Shown here piece after piece: positions 56,519-64,000 of a stretch of 64,000 nt of DNA. The DNA comes from Schistosoma haematobium (Eukaryota; Platyhelminthes; Trematoda; Strigeidida; Schistosomatidae): assembly GCF_000699445.3 (NCBI RefSeq), contig NC_067196.1:90677364-90741363 (forward strand). The letters run 5' to 3'. Below the pieces are notes generated by a model that did not search any database, was not told the origin of the DNA, and saw nothing but the letters and a program-made list of their open reading frames with translations. The stretch's first letter is position 1, and every line of letters begins with the position of its first letter. The translations under genes and the position numbers were made by a program.

Positions 56519-56745
56519 CCCATCTGTTTTAACCTCCCATTAATCACCTCCTCTCTAAAATCCGCTGTGAACCGACCGTATGTTGGCATCGCGTGTTGAA
56601 CTTGGCTCCGTGACCTTGAAATTGCTCAAACGCTTCTGATTGGCTCGTCGCTAAATTAGAGTCTCGCCTTGAGTAGTGATCAATGTTATGCTTGTCTAAT
56701 TCTTTACTGATCATCGAATCTTATCGATATGACCACTAGTGTAAG
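56519..56745. repeat. Extra arm-end copies and a fragment of the unnamed hammerhead repeat
   Basis: 56612-56668 repeats the arm terminus (TTGAAATTGCTCAAACGC, TAGAGTCTCGCC) in direct orientation. 56672-56745 matches the start of the unnamed repeat (GTAGTGATCAATGTTATGC) without its hammerhead. Confidence 0.5.
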
Positions 56746-56759
56746 TAGTTGAGTTGCTA

Positions 56760-57040
56760 GTTAGCTGAACTTAGTAAATTGAAAACCCTTCTTTATGCAA
56801 GTTTCATGCTGGCTAGCACGCGCCATGAAAGCCAACTTGTAATCTTTAGGGGTACTGATGCTCTCAATAACATTCAGCTTCATATGTTCAGATTTTATTA
56901 TTGAGATATTTAGGTCACGAGTGATCTTCCGTGAAACTGAGATATTTAAAATTGATTGATTAACGATTAACGTCCAAAATGATGCTTGTCTATAGACAAG
57001 ACTATAGTCTTTCAAGTATTGGGTGAATTCTTCGGTAGCC

Positions 57041-57072
<32 letters not shown>

Positions 57073-57840
57073 CAGCTTTATTCAATATTATATTTTTGGT
57101 ACAATATAGAATTCTCAGCGTAAAGTATTTCAACAAGTTTCCGTTTCTTTCTTGGTCGGTTCTGGCGATAAATATTGAGTGATTGCCAGTTAGATATTAG
57201 CTGTTCAGTAAATGAACATTTGAATAATGCGTATTCTTTCCGTTGTATATTGCCAGCAACCACATTGTCTCTTATTGTGATTTTTGTAACTTTGACAACG
57301 AAAGGTTGTACACTTTTCAAAAACGCAGCAGAATAGGTTACGCAATTGATAAACATAATGATATATTAAAACAAACAAAAATAGATAACTTGTTGAAATA
57401 TCTAGATGGCAGGAACAGGTAGCCCAGATGATCAAGCAGGCCGCCCACAGATTGTGTTCCATCGTCCAGCGTAACTGAGAACATTTGATTGCGACTGCTC
57501 ACTGGTAAGTAACCTGGCCCTCTCATGCGGGTCCATTGATTTTGTGTGGGGATACCTAACGTCCAGACCACTGAGTCAAGATCATGAACGCGCAATGTTG
57601 CGGAGTCGTGTAGTTTGATGAAACGACTGTTTGGTTGAGTTTTTAGTTGGTTGGACTTAGTGAATATAAAACCCTTCTTGTCGCAAGTTTCATGCTGGCT
57701 AGTACTCGGCATCAGGTCTTACTTGTAATATTTGGTGATAGCGATACGCTCGATAACATTAAGCTTCAAATTTCTCAGAATTTACAATCGAGATATTCGG
57801 GTCTCGAGTGATTTTCTGTGAAACTAAGATATTTGAAAAA
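56760..57840 (-). mobile_element. Unidentified coding repeat, two direct partial copies
   Basis: Minus frames at 56761-57015 and (broken) 57655-57835 share VSxKITRDxNISI, LNVIE and SQHETCxKKGFxFTK. Between them an 83-codon minus frame ends VEILYAENSILYQKYNIE before an (ATT)n tract at 57043-57072. Protein-level likeness of the two copies suggests transposon coding sequence, but I do not recognise the family. Confidence 0.4.
57043..57072. repeat. (ATT)n microsatellite
   Basis: About ten ATT units at the left edge of the unidentified minus-strand element, as if its (AAT)n tail. Confidence 0.85.
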
Positions 57841-59115
57841 GTGACCAGAACTGACCTCGTGTTTAGCAAAAGTGTCGTTAACAAACTCACATTATTCGAA
57901 AAGCGTATGTTTTTTCTAACCAACGTATCCTGATGAACTCGAGCAAGTAAGCAGATTGATTCACCTTGAGAGAAATCAAAGTATCAGTTCATACCCGAAA
58001 TATCCAAGAATCAGATATGCAACGGTAAACACAATCTCGAGTTTCTTCAAATAAATGCTGTTTACAAAAATTTCAACATTTGGCTTTCAAGGATCTCTGG
58101 AGTTATGTCTCGTTTAGATTGAAATTTCATGAATAAAATCTTCTCTAGAACATCAGAGGTATTCGTTTAAATAGGTTCTTTGGAATTCTCGGCCCCGCTT
58201 GCGAGTAGGAAGGGAAGTTTAAATATATTTTACGATTAATATTAATAATAATTGGCTAAGGACAAGGTAGGATGGAGATAAGACACACACCAGTTCATGA
58301 ATAGTAAGGAACCTAAATATGAATAAATCTTGATAGATCTGAACGAATTCTATAAACAGTCTTAAAATCAACAAGCGGATTCATGAAGTCAGTCGTGTTG
58401 ACTAAATGTTCAATGATAGAACCCCTATTTGCATCATACAAATTGGTTGGAAAGAGATCTTTTCACTGAATTTAGTGTTTTTAATGTTTAAATTGGTGAT
58501 TATATACTGCTGTTTGGTCACTGGATTGCCTGATATGACTTTTAGATTCGGTTTGTATATGTGCACCTCACCAGTTGTTGGTAAATGGGCACAATTTTGT
58601 CTTTGAACGATTCACTACTTCCATTTCTTGGTAATATCTACTTGGGAATTCATTTCTCATTACCAAATCGTCTGTCCATTTGTAGTCATTTCTTAAGACT
58701 GAATAAACAGTTTCATGAGTAAACTTGTTTCATAACTAACTACCTAACCAAACACATGTAACAATTTGAATTGGGCTGATATACATAATAGTCAACATAG
58801 ACACTGTTTAATGAGTTTTAGTGCAATTGTCTTATTGGCAAACAATGAAACTATTTCTTCTCTACTTCTGTGATATTGAACAATGATCTCCTCCTTCAAA
58901 TATTGATTCGTTCCAACTCACAGTAGATTACACAACGTTCATTTTAATATTCCAGGTTGAATAAACATTATTCAATCTATTGTCTTATTGTTATTATTCA
59001 TTTTGTACTGTTTGTTTGAGTCTTTCCATCGACGTTTAAAACTGAAAGTGATCAGTTTCTTATTGAGAAGATTAAGACAAACAATAGAAAAGAGAGTGTA
59101 AACTTCACCTAATTG
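57841..59115. other. Spacer, nothing recognised
   Basis: A 66-codon frame at 58406-58606 is hydrophobic and unsupported. No known repeat is seen. Confidence 0.3.
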
Positions 59116-59119
59116 TACA

Positions 59120-59300
59120 AGCAAATGACTATCAGAAGTTATTAGCTATGTGGATAATACGATGGAGTTTGACGCAAGTCCCAGAGTGAACACTCAATCT
59201 GAAATGCAGGTAGATCCAGCTGACGAGTTCCAAATAGGATAAAACGTGTGTCAAACTGGATCCCACTGCCAGCCGCTATCCATGTTTGCCTATAAGGATT
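59120..59300 (+). mobile_element. Sm-alpha-type element
   Basis: TTAGCTATGTGGATAATACG (A-box-like), GACGCAAGTCCCAGAG, CCAGCTGACGAGTTCC (box 1 intact), GGATAAAACG (box 2 AAAA) and GTGTC. Inactive by the box 2 change. Confidence 0.6.
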
Positions 59301-60150
59301 GAGACGTTTAAGATAATTCAACTAGGTCAACAACAGTAGAATGATGTTGAGTGACAGATTGTTCGAAACTATGAAATATGGCAATAACATTAGTCAATGG
59401 TCATCTATTGGCTAGTGAAAAGTCTGTTAACATTACCATAGTACATACATGACAGCTTATCATCCACTTGATGATTCTGATAGATGGATTGAACACATGA
59501 ATAAATAGTTATAAATACATAGATAGTGAGCATCCAAATTTTTGAATGAGTTATTATTATCATTGTTTTTTAAGTGATTGTTTATCTAATCACTTTAATC
59601 GTATTCTATGTAAAAGGACAGTAGGTAGTTAATGATCAGCCCCTCTAGACCAGTTATGAAAACAGCTGCAAACTTTCCAACGGGATGATCTATGGCGTTT
59701 GATCGATTTTCTTGAATTCACCTGATAATACAAAGGCCTTTAAATAGCTTGCATTTAAGAATAAGATTTGATAAACTGAGAATTCTGTCCGATTTACCTG
59801 ATTGAATACCCACAAAACACCAACGTCTATCATATCCGTTACTTCCTATTTATTTTTCAAAGTAAAATTTACTATTTTTTATTCTCAGTGTAAATTATTT
59901 GAGCATTTAATTAATGAGCATATTTCTGTTGAACTCAAGTGTCTACAGAAACATCATTGATTATACCTTGTTGTTGTCTATCACCTCACTATATCTCTTT
60001 AATTAAACAATATGGTATTCTCTTTACTGTATGCTGTATAGTGGGCGTAATATGAATCTTAATTAGAATAGAACTTATCGCATTCCAATGATGTGCTTAT
60101 GTGACTAACCTTCACCTACATACATTCACGGAAGTAAAATGAGTGAATTT
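59301..60150. other. Spacer with weak exon-like stretches
   Basis: On the minus strand, 59787-59846 is bounded by AAATAG and GTAAAT with two open frames (EVTDMIDVGVLWVFNQ or SNGYDRRWCFVGIQS), and about 59655-59725 is open after ATTATCAG. Nothing is firm enough to call a gene. Confidence 0.2.
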
Positions 60151-60156
60151 CTCATT

Positions 60157-60428
60157 TTACAAAACATTGATAGCGGATAATATAACAATAATTTCGTCAT
60201 AGAATATCAATGTTTGGAGAGTATTTGACAGACGCTCGATATCAGATATATGAAATGAACAATGATTTGAATAAACGTCAAATGCTCTTTCAAGCTGACG
60301 ACGTATGGTAGTAGTAAGGCACTGATCATGATATATTTTATGAGAACCGGAAATATTGAAATCAACTGAAAAAGTGTCAACGACTTTAACATCACTGACT
60401 ACATCACAGATCAATTCATGGAACATGG
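60157..60428 (-). CDS. Possible exon of an unrecognised gene
   Basis: Acceptor TAGTCCCCAG, then 89 codons to a stop: MFHELICDVVSDVKVVDTF, SVDFNISGSHKIYHDQCLTT, TIRRQLERAFDVYSNHC, SDIERLSNTLQTLIFYDE. The residue mix is protein-like and the acceptor good. I do not recognise it; it could also come from an unknown transposon. If the frame is right it is a terminal exon, or the donor lies near the end. Confidence 0.35.
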
Positions 60429-60504
60429 CTGGGGACTAAATTAAACAGAATAGAGGGAAGTAGTATTTTGATCGGCCACAATTAACGACTACTTAATTAT
60501 GCCT

Positions 60505-62860
60505 CTTCCTCCTCGAGGAGGAGCATAGGCCACTCACCAGCACATTCCATCTAACCCTGTCCTTAGTAATCCTTCTAGCTCCTTCCAGTTTTCATTCATC
60601 TTTTTCGTATGTGCTTATATTTCCCGACGTAATATGTTCTTTGGTCTCCCTCTTTTCCATTTCCTTTCAGGATTCCAAGTTAGGGCTTGCCTCGTGGTGC
60701 AGTTTGATGATTTCTCGAATGTATGTCTTATCCACCACTTCCAATGTCTTTTCCCAATTTCCTCTTCAGCTGGAAGCTGGTTTGTTCTCTCCCACAGCAT
60801 GGTGTTGCTGATGGTATCCGGCCAATGGATGTTAAGTATCTTGCGTAGACAGCTATTTATAAATACTTGTACCTTCTTGATGACGGTTGTTGTAGTTCTC
60901 CAAGTTTCAGCTTCGTACAGTGGAACTGCCTTGACGTTGGCATGGAAGATCCTCACCTCGATATTGGTTGAAAGTTGTTTTGAGTTCCATACGCTGTTGA
61001 ATTGCAGGAATGCGACCCTTGCTTTGCCAATCCTCGCCTTTACGTTTGCATCTGAATATCCTTGTTCATCGACGATGATTCTCAGGTACATGAAAGTTTC
61101 CACGTCTTAGAGAGATTCGTCCCGAAGTATGATTGAGTGGTTGTCCTCCGTGTTGCATTTGACGATATAGGATTTTTCCTTGAGTATGTTGAGATCTACT
61201 GATGCAGAGATTGCTGCTACACTGGCTGTATTTATCTGCATTCGCTGGTATGTATGCGATAGGAGGGCTAGGACGTCTGCGAGATCCGAATCGCCAAATT
61301 TATTCGTAGCTGTGCATTGCATGCCATGTTTTCCCTCAGATGTCGAGGTCTTCACAATTCATTCGACCAGCAGAAGAAAGATGAAGGGAGAGAGTAAACA
61401 GCCTTGTCTGACTCTGGAACACACATGGAATGCATCTGTCAGCTGTCCTCCATGCACTACTTTGCACTGTAGTCCGTCGTATGAGTTCCAGATAATGTTG
61501 ATAATCTTCTCAAGAACTCAGGAGTGTCGAAGAGGTTTACATAAAGTCCTCCTATCTACACTGTCGAATGCCTTTACATAATCAATGAAGTTGATGTACA
61601 GTGTTGAGTTTCACTCAAATAATTGTTCGACGATGATCCGTAGTGTCTCAATTTGGTCTGTGCACGACCGATCCTTACGGAATCCATCCTGTTGATCTCG
61701 AATTCTGGTGCCTACTGCGTCTTTTGTTCGGTTCGGCAACAGTCTGTTAAAGACGTCCCCTGTTACTGGGATTAGTGCGATGCATCTCTAGTCCTCATAT
61801 TTGCTCAGATCTACTTTCCTTGCTATCTTGATGATTTACCTTCCTTTTCAGTCCGTCGGTATTTCATCCTCCTCCCGATTCCTCTTCAATAGAAGGTGGA
61901 GCATATTCGCAGTTACTTCAATGTGTGACTTCAATTCTTCAGCTGGTATATTGTCAGGTCCTGCTGCTTTTCCGCTCTTGATTTGTCTGATAGCCATTCC
62001 GGTTTCTCCGGTTGTTCGTGCAGTGACATCTATAGATAGGTCTGAGCGTGCTTGTCTGATGTCCGGTGGATTCTATAGAGCTGGTCTATTCAACAGTTCC
62101 TCAAAGTACTCTACCTATCTATTCATCGATTCCTGAATCTTGATGATTGTCTTTACTTCTTTGTTCGGTCTCTTTGGTTTAGTATATTTCCGTGCTAGGT
62201 TTTTCGTTGTATCGAATAGTTGTTTCATATTTCCTTCTCTTGTAGCTCTTTCCACCGTCATTAATAGTACTTCTTAGTATTCCTACTTGTCGGCTTTAAT
62301 GCTCTTCGTAACTTGCTTGTTTGCTTCTGTGTACTCAACTTGTGTCTTGACTATCTCTGCTCGTGTTCGGCTGTGATTAGTTGCTGTGTTCTTGTTCTTC
62401 CCTCCTTCAATCTTGTCCAGTGTTTCTACAGAGATCCATTCTCTATAATGATGCTTGTTGCCGCCTCCTAGCACCACTTAACGCGTTGACGCTAGTGCTT
62501 CTTTGCTACCTTTCCAGTTTTCCTCCATAGTAGTTTCTTCTTCCTTCAGTAAATCCTATAAGGCTTGGAACCTGTTGTTGAGGGCTAGTTTGAATTCGTT
62601 GAATTTGTTAATATCTCGAAGGAAGGCTGTATCATACCCCTTTAGTGCTGTTTGTCCAGTTGTTCAGTTCTTCTTTAGCTTCAGGTTCAAATTGGTCACA
62701 ACTAGGTGGTGTTGTGATCTCAAGCTCTGTCAGCTCCTCTCCTGCTTCTCACTTCTTCAATTGTCCATGAGAGTTTTCGTTGATGCAGATATGATCCATC
62801 TGGTTCTCTGTGGTGTGATGCAGTTAGATCCGTGTAGCTTTGTGTATAAAAGTGTGTGGA
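60505..62860 (-). pseudogene. SR2-like RTE LINE, longest copy (RT to 3-prime end)
   Basis: Minus strand, from the 5-prime side: WISVETLDKIEGGKNKNTA, AEIVKTQVEYTEANKQVTKS, GKAAGPDNIPAEELKS (about 61950), NFIDYVKAFDSVDRRT-like residues (about 61570), then MKTSTSEGKHGMQCTATNK and DLADVLALLSHTYQ where FADD is expected, [38 protein letters not shown], down to the 3-prime end at 60505. Endonuclease and leader are missing. Many frameshifts and the lost catalytic box show it is inactive. Confidence 0.7.
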
Positions 62861-62863
<3 letters not shown>

Positions 62864-62893
<30 letters not shown>

Positions 62894-63250
62894 TTATTCT
62901 CAAATAACAGTTTGTTACATGAGGCATGCCAGTTTACAGGCAAGATCAAATTGATACAAATGATACAATATACACTGTATTAAATTACATAGCTGGGTTG
63001 AAAATTTATAAGACATGAATGTAGATTGTTTTAATCAGTACTACCGTTGGCGCGCTTCACGAGAGTTGCGTTGCGAATGTGCGACTGACGATCAAGAATA
63101 GGTCCATTGAAGGTATGAGCTTCTAGAAATCGCAACCTTATGTCCCTTTGGGATATCCAAGGCTTTAAGGATGGTGCAGGATGAAGTAACCTGTTCCATA
63201 TCTCAAGGGAGCTGAAAGAGGGAGGAAGTAAAAGAAAACACGAGAGGCAG
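62864..63250 (-). mobile_element. Non-LTR element 3-prime end with (AAT)n tail
   Basis: Begins with about ten AAT units (62864-62893). The minus frame reads LEIWNRLLHPAPSLKPWISQ, RDIRLRFLEAHTFNGPILDR, HIRNATLVKRANGSTD to a stop: a LINE-like C-terminus of a family not otherwise seen here. The assignment is tentative. Confidence 0.35.
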
Positions 63251-64000
63251 AGTAGCCAATATTCATGTAGGAATGTTTAAGGTATGATTACTCAGTCTAA
63301 TTTTCTTTTATTAAGGTATTTGTTAAGAAAGAGCATTTTAATAGGTTAAAGAAAATAAGCTTTAGCAAGGTGTGAGTGGACATACAACTGACAAATGGAG
63401 GCGACTCGGAAAAGAGCTGAGAGTATAAGATTATGTGTGATTATAAAATAAAATATAGTGCTAGAAACAGTATTGTGATATACAACTGGCTATCTTCCTT
63501 TTATTATCGAAGCTATTAGAGCCCCTTTCGTTTTTTTTAAGGTTTTATAGGGTCTTGAGTAGGCTTCGTATATTAGCGAATTGTCTAGTTTGCTTGTAAT
63601 AGGATTTCTGAGTAGGAAGTGAAACCAATTTAACGTTCGTAACACGATTTAAAGAGGTATTTTGCGTGATAAATCAGCTTCAATACCTTAAGTCCGTGAC
63701 ATACCACTAAACCATAAGGAGCCGTAATTAAACAAAATGTTCTGCCCTACAGACATGGGTGGATTGAAGTTATCTCCCCACCTTCATGTTTGCTGGTCAG
63801 TAACGCCACCCTCCCTCCTTTTGTGATGTTAGGCTCTCCTACGTTTGTGGTAAGTATGATTAATGCTTTAATCAAAGTACATAGTTGGAATACACTGTCT
63901 CTACTAGGTCCATGTTACAAGCAAATCAGATATTTAAAAATTCTGTTTTATGGGTTAGACGTCCATATAGTATATCACACTGCTATGAAAATAACTAATG
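63251..64000. other. Window end, nothing firmly recognised
   Basis: Broken minus frames (NWFHFLLRNPITSKLDNSLI near 63550-63640) may belong to the same unknown LINE, but no motif settles it. Confidence 0.25.

Overview
This is a Schistosoma-type flatworm nuclear segment: AT-rich, intron-rich and packed with schistosome-style repeats. The evidence is Sm-alpha-like elements with hammerhead ribozyme boxes, SR2-like RTE retrotransposons with (GTAA)n tails, Penelope-like elements, and Merlin and Mutator (Curupira-like) DNA transposon relics. I cannot assign the species from sequence alone. Family names such as SR2, Sm-alpha, Merlin and Curupira are assigned by recognition, not by a search.

Left part (about 3.2-26.8 kb): one host gene on the minus strand. 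Eleven small coding exons, all with GT-AG borders and matching phases, join into a 440-residue single-pass membrane protein. It has an N-terminal signal peptide, a plexin-domain-containing (PLXDC/TEM7-like) ectodomain, a C-terminal transmembrane helix and a 19-residue tail. Coding sequence is 1,323 bases over 23.5 kb. The introns hold SR2 pieces, Penelope-like elements, Sm-alpha copies, tRNA-derived SINEs, a solo LTR and SINE-L copies.

Middle (27-43 kb): a Mutator-like element with about 190-bp inverted ends (29.46-33.36 kb) carries a decayed transposase and two later SINE insertions. Three SR2 copies follow, two with clear target-site duplications. A Penelope-like element (minus, 37.4-38.6 kb) abuts a long RTE-like LINE (plus, 38.6-43.0 kb), which is itself split by a SINE-L and by a solo LTR.

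Right part (43-64 kb): a nearly open RTE-like LINE (minus, 45.4-47.2 kb), isolated copies of the SR2 leader with their own target-site duplications, a foldback element with about 220-bp arms around a degenerate CCCTAA array, a long SR2 copy (60.5-62.9 kb), and a few exon-like open stretches on the minus strand that may belong to an unrecognised gene.

The most unusual theme is self-cleaving RNA. At least four hammerhead-type architectures occur in separate repeats: Sm-alpha; a tRNA-derived SINE; an unnamed repeat with an intact core in both copies; and Penelope terminal repeats. A second theme is parasitism between elements: SINE-L shares its 3-prime end with a LINE family here, and the SR2 leader moves as a short element of its own.
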